A stretch of DNA of 64,000 nt, taken from positions 44,676,521 through 44,740,520 of the forward strand of contig NC_088302.1 in assembly GCF_032854445.1 (NCBI RefSeq), read 5' to 3'. The notes under the pieces were generated by a model. That model did not search any database. It was not told where the DNA came from and saw only the letters and a list, made by a program, of their open reading frames with translations. Within the stretch, counting starts at the first letter, position 1; the number at the start of each line of letters is the position of its first letter. The position numbers were made by a program, and so were the translations under genes. This DNA is from Liolophura sinensis. Its lineage: Eukaryota; Mollusca; Polyplacophora; Chitonida; Chitonidae. Positions 23,249 to 35,765 of this stretch are shown here, one piece after another.

Positions 23249-24911
23249 TGCAACGTTGACTAAAATTTAAAATGTATTTGATTGATACACACTTTCAACT
23301 GCATCTGTTATACTGCATTAGAAAAGCTGAAGAGAATTTAAAATGAAATACAAAAGAAATCTATTCAAGAATGACGTCAAATTTCGACACAGAAATGTGA
23401 TGTTTTGCATCGAAGCTGTTAAATACTACATAATTACATTCATAGCCCTGCAGATGTGTTTTGATAGAAAACAGTCTTGTGAGCTATCCTAACATGCGTG
23501 ACCTCACAAGTTAGAGACTGGACTGAGCTTTCGCTGGGGTGGAGTCCTCATGGTTATACGGTATGGCCCTTGGCAGGCAAGTCAGCAAATACTGCAAATC
23601 GTGATGCCGTCGAATGAAATCCACCTCCTCACACCTCCAAACAAGAAATTGCCTTGGCGTTTTGAATTCCCCTTGATTCTTGATAGACAACAAAGTTTAA
23701 ATCAAATATTTCACACGTTTTTATTTTTGATGCCAAAAAATGTCTCTATAATGCCTAACTTAAAATTATAGCCTTCCCTGACATGAGAAAACTGTAAAAA
23801 TGCCATTGATTTGGCCAAGAATAGGTCTCCGACTATTTTTGCGTCATTATGAAAAATGAAGAATTGAAATTTGACGCTTGGGAATTCTGACAAACGATGG
23901 AATTTCACAACTATAATTATTGAAAAACGATGGGATTTGACACCTGAAATTATCGATAACTGATGGGATTTGACGCCTGTAATTATCAACAATAGATAAA
24001 AATATTCATCTATAAGAAAACGGATAATCATTAAGGCTAATAACATATAAATAACGACAGGCGTTGCATATGTGAGAAAAGGAAATAGCTGTACCTTGGC
24101 ATCAAATCAAGACAGATTCAACTTCGTACAATCAAGAAAATAGCTGTCTGTGCAAGTGCTTGGTAAGCTTTAGCCTGTAACACTATTCTTCCGTCGTCTC
24201 CACCGGTGCCTTAATATTTTGTGTTTTACCGTCAGTTTACTCGAAGAGATAAAATTACAGACGTACAAAATTGCTAAGGTTCAGAATAATAGTGAAAGGA
24301 TGTAAGCCTACATGTAATACATTTTCAAATCAGATATGCATATATATGTGAGTGGCGTTCAACCGATTCATCTGCAGTCAGTCCCATAGGCCATTCACTA
24401 CCAACCCACCTGCTCCCACCTTTTTCATCCATTGCAGCTTCAGTGCACTAGACTATATCATGCAAGTATTCTCTTGTTATTACGTAATTAAATCAGAATT
24501 CACAAACTGCTGCTTCTGTTTGCACAGATAAAATTGCTTGCATTAGTTGTGCTTAAATCAAAACAGCACCCATCTTCGTTCAGTGCAAACCTTTTATTTT
24601 TTTTCTGCAAGGCAACGTTCCCGTGCTGTGAAATATACAGCAGCATATGGGCATGCCAAACGTTCAAATTGTTCAAGTGCTTTTGCCGTTACATGGAACG
24701 GTTTGCATTTGCGAGTTGAGTGTAACTGCTAATCGTTGTCTGACAGGAAACGTTCTAGGTGTCCCTCTCATCAAATATAATATTGATTATTATACATTTC
24801 TGACGATTGGGCAGTGCGCCATACTAAACACAGTGCCTGGTGCAAATATACAATTGTATACAGCTGTTGGTTTGCGAGACTGAAATTCGACCGTGAGTTT
24901 ATTTGACTTAC

Positions 24912-25080
24912 CATATACTGATATGTGTAGATGAGGTTCGATGGCTCGGTTGACCGCACTGACTTGTCCCCGTCTGCAGTCGGCTTGACGGGAGATGGGC
25001 CGGGGTCGAGTCCACAAATACCATTACTTCTGTCCTCTCCGATGACTTCCGACCCGCTAGGAGATGGCACATAGACAGCT
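24912..25080 (-). CDS. Possible isolated exon
   Basis: A GC-richer 169-bp island in AT-rich surroundings. The minus strand has acceptor CGCTTTGTTTGCAG and a strong donor ATG/GTAAGTCAAA. After one base of a split codon it reads 56 codons, including VYVPSPSGSEVIGED and GLDPGPSPVKPTADGD, then NLIYTYQYM. The Pro/Ser/Asp-rich content looks like a linker or cytoplasmic region. A second frame is also open, which weakens the case. No family recognised. Confidence 0.3.
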
Positions 25081-26368
25081 CTGCAAACAAAGCGTCTTGA
25101 GACACACACGACCTGCTGAAGTGGCAACCGCATGATATCAATTTGTTGACAAGGACATGAGACAATGACAATTATCTTCTTTTCAAACAGATTAATCGGC
25201 TCAGATAAAACTAACTTTTCCATTTACCAATACGCTAGGCAGCACGAACTCGCAATACGGAAGTATTATTATCAGCATTTTTTTTTTTAGAGAAACGGAA
25301 ACAGAAAGTTTGGAAGGCGCTCTGGAAGTAAAACCAGTCATTGCATAGTTGCACTGTGTTTTGCAGCACAGATTAAATGCAGTTTAAAAGTCACGCTCAG
25401 ACTGAAAGTCTGAAAACATTCCTGGAATTTTTTTAAGAGGCGTTTTTTATAAGTCAGTATGGTTAGTTAAGTAGAGGCCTATGTATGTACAGGCCTGTAT
25501 TCTATGAACAGAGAGTTTATCTTTTCTGTTCTATGAATTTCAAAGTTCATTCGACTTTGTCATAAAATTAGATGTCAAATTAAATCCCTTCTCCGTCTGG
25601 GTCTAAGATGTATTAACCTATATGTAATTATGACATTGGGTTAATATAGATTATATTACCAGTAGTTAAATATCCCTTGCAGCTCATGCACAGCTTAATA
25701 TCGCCATCGTATAATTTATAATAACTGGCCGTTGTAAATGACTAGTCATAGTGTCAAAACACTCGAATTTGTCTTTCTCTACCCATCTTCACACGTTTAG
25801 GTGTTTTATGTCCAAAAAGATATTCATTAAAGGTATTTACTTTACAACCCATTTTGGAGAAAGAAATTTTAATGGAATTCTCATTCAGGATCATCCTGTC
25901 GTGGCCTGCAGTATACGCCTGCAAATGGGCATGCCGCAAGCTATATAAACCACAACAAGAGAGGGAAAAATCAACAGATACTGGGAAATATTAGCACTTC
26001 TACTGCTCAGCCCACTTGCATAACAATATCTGGCTTTATAAATTCAAACCAGCCTCGATAAATACTTGCTTAATGACGTGGAATGTGGTGTTGTGAAACA
26101 ACCGAGAAGTGAACGCGTCCCATGCTGGTGAAAGCATCCGGCAATCTCCTGCCACACAGGTGACAGGTCTTCCAGTCCGTATATAGTCTTTCTAACCTAT
26201 AGGAGCAGCAAACAGAGAAGACATGAAAACCACTGGCCGTGGAGGACGTCATAAATATTGACAGTACTTCGGCAAGACTTTATATTATGCCCGACATTCC
26301 CGATGCCCTACTTTATTGGTTACTTGTAAGGTACATAAGGGCTATACTACGTCAATTAGAAACTAACT

Positions 26369-26372
26369 TCTC

Positions 26373-26413
<41 letters not shown>
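26369..26413. repeat. (CT)n microsatellite
   Basis: About 22 CT dinucleotides with two G interruptions. Confidence 0.95.
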
Positions 26414-26416
<3 letters not shown>

Positions 26417-26735
26417 ATATGATGATTAAAAATCCTCTGGCGGTAATATCTGACGTGTGAAGCAGTAGACCATCCTTGTCTAGTTGTGTGGAACGTTCGA
26501 ATCCATTTATCAGTTGGTTTGTTATGACGTGCTGTGCTTTCCCTGTGGTATTTTCCCGAATGTCTCATCTGAAAATACAGGTCGCCATTGTGTAAGTCAA
26601 ATGATCCTGGATATGATCTAAAATGCTGGAGAGACATTACAATCTCTCTTTCATGTCCAGTGGCGTATCCAGCCGTATCTGTCTCTTATGACGCTATCAC
26701 GGTTAATAATATTAGGTCAGTATAAAAGACTTAGG

Positions 26736-26870
26736 CACAGAGAGTAAAACCAGAGCAGCGACGACGGTGTGATAATTGGCAAATGATCACACGTAACCTG
26801 TGAGATACGGCCTCTCGTCAGTTAACTTCCGTTAATGTTTTATTCTGCCTGTTCATGTAAATCACCACAT
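26736..26870 (+). repeat. Dispersed repeat D, copy 1
   Basis: Shares with 41904-42040 the ordered words GAGTAAAACCAGAGCAGCGA, GTGTGATAATTGGCAAATGA, TCACACGTAACC, ATACGGCCTCT and CATGTAAAT. The two copies are diverged by substitutions. The type is unknown; no terminal structure is evident. Confidence 0.7.
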
Positions 26871-27434
26871 CACAAGCCCAGTCTGCCTTGATTCATTACC
26901 GACGTGTCACTTATATATTCCCGTAGCGATTCGCGCATGGCTGAGCGGTAAAGTGCTTGTCTTTCAATGCCTAGGGCTCAAGAGACACCCACGACCGGGT
27001 GTAGTGGCGGTACCATTCCCAATTTTCAAGATTTTCGTTCGTCCATTGTTCTCATGACACTTGGTTGACAAAAAGTGGTCGACGGTGATCTCTCACACCT
27101 TCTTACATGAAGTTCACTAGAACACCTGCCTTCCATCAATATGACATGTATCATAGGGGGAAAGGTCAGGAATGTTCTGCAATGCAGTCAGTCGTTTCCT
27201 TCACCTTTGGCAGTACAATCGATCTTTCCTGCATGTCACCTACAAACACACCAGATTTGACGTGATCTTCGATAAAAGTTAGACCACGCACACGTGCACA
27301 TGACCACACCGCCACACGAGCATCATCGATCGCTTATTGTCAACCAAAGCTCCGGAAGAGAAAACGTTCGTCTTTCAAGTCTTCTTTACAGGGTAAACTG
27401 CTCCACTGAATTGTGCAGTGTCTTGGGTTAATAT

Positions 27435-27560
27435 AACTAGTACGTGGGAAGGCATGTCAACAAACTGTGAATGGTCGTGGGTTTTCCCCGGTCTCTGTCC
27501 AGGTTCCTTCCACCATAATACTAGTCAACGTCGTATAAGTGAGATATTCTTGATAATATA
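27435..27560 (+). mobile_element. SINE fragment (family A)
   Basis: Contains GGTCGTGGGTTTTCCCCGGT, CACCATAATACTAG and CGTCGTATAAGTGAGATATT from the central and 3' part of the SINE. A reverse-oriented tail fragment (27606-27670) lies just beyond it, so the two form an inverted pair. Confidence 0.75.
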
Positions 27561-27605
27561 TTAATAGCTTACACTTTGAAAAACATCCACCTTCGGTATG
27601 AACGC

Positions 27606-27670
27606 CATTTGTTTATTTATTTATCTGTCTATTTGACTGGTGTTTTAAGCCGTATTCAAGAATATTTCCG
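27606..27670 (-). mobile_element. SINE tail fragment (family A)
   Basis: TTTATTTATTTATCTGTCTATTTGACTGGTGTTTTAAGCCGTATTCAAGAATAT is the reverse complement of the SINE 3' end, opposite in direction to the copy at 27435-27560. Confidence 0.65.
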
Positions 27671-28269
27671 AAATCTGCAGACTGATCTTTCACAATCCAC
27701 GTACTTACTGAGTCTTCATAGTTTGCACTGATATGTTTGGACAGGAAGCAATTAATTAAGATTCGAACTGTTGACCTCGTTGGTGAGAATGCATAATACT
27801 TGTGAAGTATCAAAGCAACAAGATCTTTATGAAACCCGAATATATCTTGCCTTTTTGAAAACAGAAACCTCTTGGAATGTAAACACTTCGGTTCAGAAAT
27901 CGTGTTTAGAGTTTAGACATTTTTGAGTGCGTGCATGGAGAAACTAGAAAACAAACACTACAACAGTGTCGGGGGGGGGGGTGCTTTTTTCATGCACATG
28001 AAATGATGACGCACGCAATTTACCCACACGGATCCACACGTCAGTGTTAAAGTATAACACATAAACTAAAGTACTTCGAGATCTGTGCAACATTTTCACG
28101 TACCTATTCTCCAACGTTATTGTGTCTTTTGGCTTTAGGTCTGTTGACCCCAGCATGTTGCTGTCAGTTTTCTATTTAACGAACAGCCAACTTTGAGGTT
28201 GAGGCGATATCTTGTTGACAGTTATATATTTTTTATTGTTGTTAACGCCATATTCAAGAATGTTTCACT

Positions 28270-28493
28270 TATATTTACTTATTTATTTATTTATTTATTT
28301 ATTTATTTGATTGGTGTTTTGTGCCGCTGGCATTATGGTGGGAGAAAACCGAACAGAGCCCGAAAGGATCCAACACAACGGTCTGCAAGTCGCTGACAGA
28401 CCCTCTCACGTATGACTGCAGAGGAAGCCTGCATGGGCTCCTGGGTCATTGTGCTCCTCTAGCACGCTAAACACTAGGCCACGTAGGCCCCTT
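28270..28493 (-). mobile_element. Nearly complete SINE (family A)
   Basis: Runs from the (TTTA)n tail and GATTGGTGTTTTGTGCCG through ATTATGGTGGGAGAAAACCG and GAGGAAGCCTGCATGGGCTC to the reversed tRNA-like head CTAGGCCACGTAGGCCCC. It ends where the conserved A-box side of the head would start transcription. Confidence 0.8.
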
Positions 28494-28504
28494 TTCACAT
28501 ATAC

Positions 28505-28600
28505 CACATGGAAACCATCGTCTGCATTGTATAAGTGGAATATTCCTGAGTATATCGTACTAAACAAAAATGAAACAAATAAGTAAATAAATCATGTTTC
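28505..28600 (+). mobile_element. SINE tail fragment (family A)
   Basis: TTGTATAAGTGGAATATTCC followed by GAGTATATCGTACTAAACAA and an AAATAAGTAAATAAAT tail. It is head-to-head with the copy at 28270-28493. Confidence 0.55.
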
Positions 28601-30792
28601 CTGAAGAACTATCTGAAAAATTGCAAAATTTGGCGTTTCCTTTATCAGAGGTACAGTGGATTTGAACGAATCAATGCTAACCACTTGTCAACGAATCTCT
28701 GAGAGCGACCTTGTTGTCATTTAATCACGCAGTTGTCTGAGCATTGCTCTACATCACATGAATATCTTCTCACTGTGCCGCCGCCCTGTGCGCATGTGTG
28801 TTTCCCTGTAAAATAAGGGTAGATATGAGTGCCATCAAATATTACCTCACGCTAGGGTTAGATTTAGAAAGGCTTTTATCTCGTCCGCTTTTTATTTCCT
28901 TCCTCATAAGTCAATTAATGCCTTGTTGCCTATCCAGATAGTTCAGAAGCCTTTAGAATCGAACAAATATAAAGTGGTCCTGAAGATATTTAAACGTTGT
29001 TAAAGTTTTGTCTGAAGATACTGTGGAATGTCAAAACGTCATGATGCAGTGACATGAATTTAGTGTATAAACATCTTGAAACAAAAATGTTGACTTCCAT
29101 CTGCAAGAAGAATAGGAAATATTGACTTTGTCTGCATATTGTCAGCAATTGTTGTCGTGATTTGCAGGTTGTCAGGACTGGTGAATTTACATGAAAAAAA
29201 GCATTGACAACCATGGACGCTGGCAATGAATCTGCGATCTGATTATAAGGAACGTATACATGGTACATCACCATCTCACAAAAAATGACCTGATAAATCA
29301 GCTGATAGTCAGTGGGTAGATTATATGTTATAAGATCTGGAATATCTGCAAAAGATATACTTGTACGCAAAAAAGATAAACCTCAATATTATAATTGTAA
29401 TGACAAGTACATCTGTAAATTATAATGTACATGGTAAGATCAGAGAAGCCAGAAGAATATAATTAACATTGTAATGAACGGCACACCCACATGTTTAAAG
29501 AAGAAGCAAGGATGCATATACTCATTGTTCATTTAATAAATTGATGTTTCACGCCGTAATCGACACAAATTCTCATGTATGAAAGCAGTTTGGTTCATCG
29601 ACGGATGAATGAGGGTAAGCAGGCACGGATTAAGTCATGCAGCGGCAGTTTGATTCCAGCACGTGGTGTCACTACCATGCGTTAGTGGGTCTAAGTTATA
29701 TTAAACGTCATTCATATTTATATACAGATGGTTAACAATCAAACAATTAGCAAAACGTGACTGGGAAAACGCCTTTATGCTACAGAAAAGATGATATATA
29801 CGTATACTAGTTTGTTACATGTAGGGTCTCCTATTACATTATCACGGTAAGTAGAATGGTACATTGTATTACCAATGAAATGATCTTTGATCAATGATCA
29901 ATGAAATTTGACCTTCTTATAGTTTAGCATTATTTGGCCAGACAACAATTGTGTTTGTCGTTTTGCACGTTAAAAAACCTTTCGCAACGCTAATGCAGAA
30001 AGCATGTATTACCTTCTTTGTGACGCATGTCTTAACAGTATGTTGTTATGTCTGGCTGTCACGCAAATTGAATGTTGCGACTGTTTCGTAAAAGTTATAC
30101 CGGCTATATAGGTGGCGGCAGTTTACAAACGTGAGATACTCCCAATACAAGACATACACAAATTGTCTCGGCTCAAAGCAAAATGCCTCTATTACCACAA
30201 CCAAGCAACAGGTCACCAAGTTTTGTTCCATCTTTATCTTCTTGTCGAAGCTAAAAATGTCAAGCATTTTTTATTCAAACCGTCAAACGCTGCTAAACTA
30301 TCATTTCGAAATACTGACGTTTGGAGAAACTCCCAATCACGTGAGAATAAAAATGAAAGCCACCATGGCAACGGAGGGTTTGCCTGTTGTTTTGTAAACA
30401 AAATTTATTGAATGATGGCCGGAAGTCTGTTGGCAGTAGTTATGATGATAGCCGCAATATTTTCTCAGATGCGGATTTCAACCCTTCACGCAGTCACACC
30501 TGGTGTTGATTTTCATGCTGTACCCAACACGGCCAGTTATGTAGGGAATTGTTCTGGTCGGAGACGTGTACACACATTCACAGCAGATAAAAACACATCA
30601 ACATGTGACCCGGCTATTTTGCACGGGATCATCTCATTGACTGGCTGAGCTATTTGACCTCTGAACTCAAAGTCTTTTTGACCTTCGGAGCATTCTCAAT
30701 ATACTATTCATATTAAAATTTTCCTCACAAAGAACACATTAGTTTTTATTTCATACCCGCAGCCACATTTCCGTGAGGAATACGTCAATTAA

Positions 30793-31388
30793 AGGAGAAG
30801 AAAACATAAAAGTGATGCCAAAATCAGATAAAAGAACGTCAAAACTTATTTGCAAATATGATCTTTAGTAGTTTTTTGGATTTTTTTTTTCAAGAAAAAT
30901 GGGTATTTGGAAATATTTTTGTATGGTGGGTATTTGGGACCAACTTTTGGTATTTATCGTTGTGGCATAATAATGTTCTAAATAAGGATGTGATACTAGT
31001 CCAATGAATTTATTGGAATATAAATTTGTTGCTTATATCGAACCTAAATTAAATTTAACCCATTTAACCTACATTATAATAATATTTATGAACATATCAA
31101 AAGTATAAATGTGATCCAAACTGAGGTTAAATACATCTGTAAGCTGAAAAGAACAAATTCTAGTGCAAAAATATTTATTAAACCTATGTTACATCCTCAT
31201 TTATAACATTATTAAACAAAGACTATAAATACGAAAAAGTGGTCCCAAATACCCACCATACAAAAATTTTTTGAAATGTCTTTTTCTCCTTAAGGAAAAA
31301 TCGGAAACAAATACTGAAGGCCACATTTAGAAATAACTTTTTGCACTCTTTCAATTTGCACATTGTCATTTTTATGTTTTCTTCACCT
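30793..31388. mobile_element. 596-bp TTAA-flanked element with long inverted repeats
   Basis: Left arm 30793-30960 and right arm 31224-31388 are imperfect inverted complements over about 165-170 bp. Outer ends are AGGAGAAGAAAACATAAAA and its partner CTTCACCT; the best-kept inner block reads TTTTGTATGGTGGGTATTTG then GGACCA. The element is flanked on both sides by TTAA (30789-30792 and 31389-31392), which I read as the target-site duplication. The interior (~260 bp) is AT-rich and non-coding. TTAA targets are typical of piggyBac-type elements, but the ends do not begin CCC, so family is not assigned. Confidence 0.75.
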
Positions 31389-32024
31389 TTAAGCGGGCAA
31401 TCGATGTCGGTCAATGTAAGGGGAACAACTCTCGCAGAATGTATCCGTCCTCAATGGCTAAAGTGGTCCACTTGAGCGACCTTTTCTTTTTGCCAAAGGC
31501 ATGCCCATTATACCCGGCCAAAAATCTTGTTCGATTTCACTCACGGTGGTTCGACTGCAACTTTTGTCAGGTTCCTGGCCAATGGAGGTGATTTCCTCGC
31601 ATTCTTCCACTTATAAACTTTACTGCCATCATATATGATTAAGTTAAAAATTCATAATGTCGGCCTTACACCCTGATCAAATAAATTAACAAATAATTAA
31701 ACGTAAACGACTCGAACATCCTTCACAGAAGATAGGTTCAATTATTTTCTGACTAAAAGTTTACTGTTGACCCCATTTGTTGATTTTCAGAACTTAACAC
31801 AAATGCAGGAGTTTCAATCTAAGATACAGTAGCGATTATGTCTGTTGTAAATTTTAGTTTATATCCATACGTTATTCATTTTGTAATTCAGGAATATAAG
31901 ATATATAATAGCGTTAGTAATAACCGACCCTATTTCAGTTAAGCAACGATCTCTGAGTAAATATATTGTTCAGGAAACATGCCCTGGCTGTTTAAAATCT
32001 GTACTTACTTGTATAAACACAGAA

Positions 32025-32220
32025 GTGAACTCGCTACCTCACTTGCCTCAAGTGTGTCTTTCCAGGCAGCGGTCTCACCTCTCACCAGTGAAGTCGCGAG
32101 TTCGAATCCAGCTTTTACCATTTAGGCTGCGGCTCTGAGTGAGATGATTTGTCAGTTACCTGGCATTGCTTTTCATGCACGATCAAAAAGTAAATCAATA
32201 AATATAGATAAACAGCTTTT
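32025..32220 (+). mobile_element. tRNA-derived SINE fragment (family C)
   Basis: B-box-like GCGAGTTCGAATCCAGC, followed by TTTAGGCTGCGGCTCTGAGT, also seen reversed in the copies at 35568 and 38229. The A-box side is degraded and no cloverleaf can be drawn. Confidence 0.45.
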
Positions 32221-33280
32221 ACAGTTATCGCTCTAATAAAGCAGTAGCCCAAATCACATCTAAATATACGTTCATAATAAATAAAATTATTTATTTATTT
32301 ATGTGATCCTTGCTTATCACCATATGCCCAAGAATGTTTTCGTGTTCAAGGTTTGAATTCACTCATAATAAATGACTTGCACTTGTTAACAGGCTGTTAA
32401 AGGGTTGACGTGGAAAAAAATACTCAAACAAATAGGCGTTCTCATTAAGTATATGTTTAACATATGGTGACCTTTCCTCACTTCTTGGAGTAAAACATTT
32501 ATGATCTGGTATGCATTAAACAGTCTTGATGCCTTCATACATACATACGTGGAAGTAGGTCGTCACACAAATGGAGATGAAGAAGTTTGCTCACACTACC
32601 AGTTTACTTAAATAGTCTGTGGATTTTCAGCGTGATTATTGACGTTACTTCACTAAAACGTTTCTTTCAACAGGGCATTCCTGGTGCTAGGCTGAAAATT
32701 TAAAAAGAAAAAAACAGATACACCATACTCAAGAAAATGTCACATTTATGACGGTGGCTCCTTTGTGTCTGGAATAAGACGTTAAAATTTGATAACGAAG
32801 ATTCACTGGCAACTCATATCAATGTATGTTAAGTACTACAGACGGCTGGATAGCAGGATACTTTAGGTGCTTGGGGTGTTATACGGTGTCATCCAAATGA
32901 CGTTCAAGACAAGCAGCAGGAACAATACGTCGACATTGGTTTCCACCTATGACCAAAATAAGGTTGAAAATGACGAATTTAAATTTTGCCCTTTGTCTTT
33001 CTAGCATACAAGGGATGTTTTTTGTTTTCTTTTATTAAATACAGCAAAATTATTGAAACGCCCCTTTAAGTCGAGGTGCTTTCTCTGACGTCCGCGATGA
33101 TTAGGTCAGCACTGTTCTCATCTTAGAATCTACCACTACAAAACTGAAGAATAAAATATAGCGACGGTCGAATACCTAGATCATCCTCATTTGTGCTTAC
33201 ATTTATTTCCATTTGTACCAGAATTGAGCATGAATCCAATTGCACAACAATCCTATTGCAAGTTTGTAAACATTTAACAG

Positions 33281-33371
33281 GAGTCAGAATTACTGGTACC
33301 TACGCAACCCCTCCGGCGGCCACGACCTGAACCAGGAATTGCCCGGCTATGCATCTGCAGGCTACTCGTAA
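33281..33371 (+). CDS. Possible terminal exon
   Basis: A GC-rich patch follows AACATTTAACAG. After one split-codon base it reads SQNYWYLRNPSGGHDLNQ, then ELPGYASAGYS and a TAA stop (33369-33371), 29 codons. The Gly/Asn/Tyr-rich word looks like a protein C-terminus. The acceptor's pyrimidine tract is weak, another frame is also open, and no partner exon was found. Confidence 0.22.
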
Positions 33372-34269
33372 AGTGTATAAATGATGTAGTAGGCCTTCTC
33401 TATGAAGAGTTCAAGCAGTGGAAGAAATATCCTCCCAGTCTGTCCAATTTCCGATAAAGCTATTTATCACTTGGTTCTTCATCGGTGAAATCTACAACTT
33501 TACATCCATAGGCTATTACTTAGACTGTTATACGGGAAATACCTTCGACCTCAGAGAGCTGGAGTAAACGTGACGTCACCTTGCTCTCGATAATTGAGAC
33601 GCGCTGAAGCTGTGACAAGACGAAGTTTCACTAAACTTTTAGAAGTTGAAGAAAATCCAAAATAAATATTTAATGCCGGTTTAAGATACTTTGAATGGGA
33701 GTTCGTCAGTAGATATAAACATTAGTCAGGTGCTGTCTTTTACTTTACTGAACCAATTATTCATGAACTTCTTGTGAGCTAATAGCAGAACGCAAGGAAT
33801 TTGGTCGTCAATTTTTTTAATTTAATACTTTTGGTATCTGTTCTCTATAAGTCAGTTTATGAGATGATATGTAATGAAAAAGACAGAGTAGCAAAACGTC
33901 GTCCCTCAATCAGTCATCGATGTTATGAATGAATGAATGAATGGAGTCTAACGCTGTATTAGCAAATCTTCAGTCATGTCGTGGCAAGCTGATGATGTTA
34001 TAACGAGTGAAGTAAACCCCAGCTCGTCATGTTGTCCATATAGTATCACTGATTCCGTCGCTCATGTAGCAAGTCAGCCTCATCAGACAACCACCAAGAC
34101 GACCTCACGTATCAGCCTATACTTCTTTAGGAATGCTTGTGACACTGCTGTTGGGGTCTTGGTGACAATAAGCGATCAAGAAAGCTCGTAAGGCCGTTTA
34201 ATATAAATTAAGAACCACTTGTCTTCGACCAATATGGAGTACATTGGTGTACGCCACAAGCGGAAAAGA

Positions 34270-34372
34270 GGTCGGGGGTTTAATTCGAGCTCCTAGGTTT
34301 CTTCCACCCGTAAAACTACCTGCCATCGTATTTGTGAAAATTCTTGTGCATTAAAAAATAAAAAAATATTAT
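34270..34372 (+). mobile_element. Degenerate SINE 3' fragment
   Basis: GGTTTCTTCCACCCGTAAAACTACCTGCCATCGTATTTGTGAAAATTCTTG followed by an A-rich tail resembles the 3' part of SINEs that carry a TTTCCTCCACCCATAAAACTGACC block (compare 44160-44245). Confidence 0.4.
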
Positions 34373-34789
34373 ACGGTTAGCGTGGCTATTAGGTCAGACC
34401 TGTCTACGACAACGTCACATGGACCATTTAATAAATTCCCCTGTGCACAAAGTGAAAAAATGACTAGTTGTTTGTTGTTAAAATGGTTCTACCATAAATC
34501 TACAAGTATGCTTTGGAAGTAATCACCCAATTTAAAAGCAAAAAACAGCCCAGTGTAGACTAGCTACATGTAGATAAGTTAGTGTACAGCCTTTATGGCC
34601 AATTAGATACAGCCAATTTCTAATCTGCATTCCCAGCCAGTCGGCTATTTCCTGTGTGTAGTGTGCAGACATAAATGATTTGATTATTTTTACGTGCTGG
34701 AATGTTCAGGCCCATAAGCCCATGCACCAGTAGTACAAATTGTACAAATTGTCGTGATGATCTCAAGTTCTATTTGAGATTAATTCAGT

Positions 34790-35200
34790 GACCTCAATAT
34801 GCATTACCTCAGATGACCTCAATATACATTACCTCAGATTGTGGCACGTTGACCTTACGTTCCATTATGGCGGTCTGTTACACTGTGACCTCACGTTCCA
34901 TTTCGGCGATCTGTGACACGGTGACGTCATGTTCCATTACGACGGTCTGTCACACGGTAACCTCACGCTCCATACGGCGGCCTTTGACACGATGACCTCA
35001 CGTTCCATTACGGTGGTCTGTCAAACGGTGACCTTACGTTCCAGTACGATGGTCTGTGACACGGTGGCCTCACGTTCCATTACGGCGGTCTGTGACACGG
35101 TGACCTCATGTTCCATTACGGCAGCCTATGACATGGTGACCCCATGTTACATTACGATGGACTGTGACACGGTAACTTCAAATTTCAATACGACAGACGG
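34790..35200. repeat. 36-bp minisatellite
   Basis: About eleven copies of a 36-bp unit: GTGACCTCACGTTCCATTAC then GGCGGTCTGTGACACG. As the period is divisible by three, long open frames with 12-residue repeats (TVTSRSITAVCD) appear. There is no splice context and the unit is DNA-level conserved, so this is a satellite and not a gene. Confidence 0.88.
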
Positions 35201-35567
35201 TGACATTGATCTCCCGCTGCATTCTGAAGAACTGTCATACGCTGACCTCAAGTTCCATGGGTGGTGGGCTAACATGTTGTCCTTTCTATCGGGGGTAATA
35301 GGCTGTGAAATTCAGCATTAATCGTCCTTTCTCCTGTTGGTATTACGCGGGTACCTTTGAGCTATATCACTTCATCCTTTCTTTTCGTCTGTGTTTTGCG
35401 ATATACAGTATTTCAGTCACGTAGTGGCTCGGGCCAGAATGTGTTGTTGAGTAGTGAGGATCAGTTTAGTTATCAAGATGCAAGGTGTAGATAAAGAAAA
35501 AGTTCATAGTATACATAGGTACATAAAAATCAAATAGTGTATTACGTAGTTTGTTTGTGACTTTATT

Positions 35568-35765
35568 TTATTTATTTGACTGAGATTAATGCAATATTCA
35601 AAGCTGAATATAAACTATCGTGCAGCGGACAAGTATGTGACAAACCTCCTGAGTTTAGGCCGCAGCTGAATGAGCGAGAGCTTGATTCGAACCTGTAACC
35701 GAATTAGTCACGGGCCACTCGGCTGCGACAGACTAATTAGCCAACTAGTGTACCTTCTGCTTCTT
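35568..35765 (-). mobile_element. tRNA-derived SINE (family C)
   Basis: Tail TTTATTTTATTTATTTGACTG, then an antisense head with GATTCGAACCTGTAACC (B-box reversed) and GGGCCACTCGGCTGCG. Same layout as 16478-16690. Confidence 0.5.

Noticed and set aside
28990-29370. 126-residue minus-strand frame
   Set aside because: AT-rich, no domain, no splice or start signals. Length is within chance for this window size.
30412-30648. 78-residue frame with a signal-peptide-like start (MMAGSLLAVVMMIAAIF)
   Set aside because: Could be a small secreted protein, but it has weak start context, no clear promoter or poly(A) signal, and composition like its surroundings. Not enough to call.
34813-35321. 130-residue frame with 12-residue repeats
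   Set aside because: Explained by the 36-bp minisatellite, a multiple of three. DNA rather than protein is conserved.
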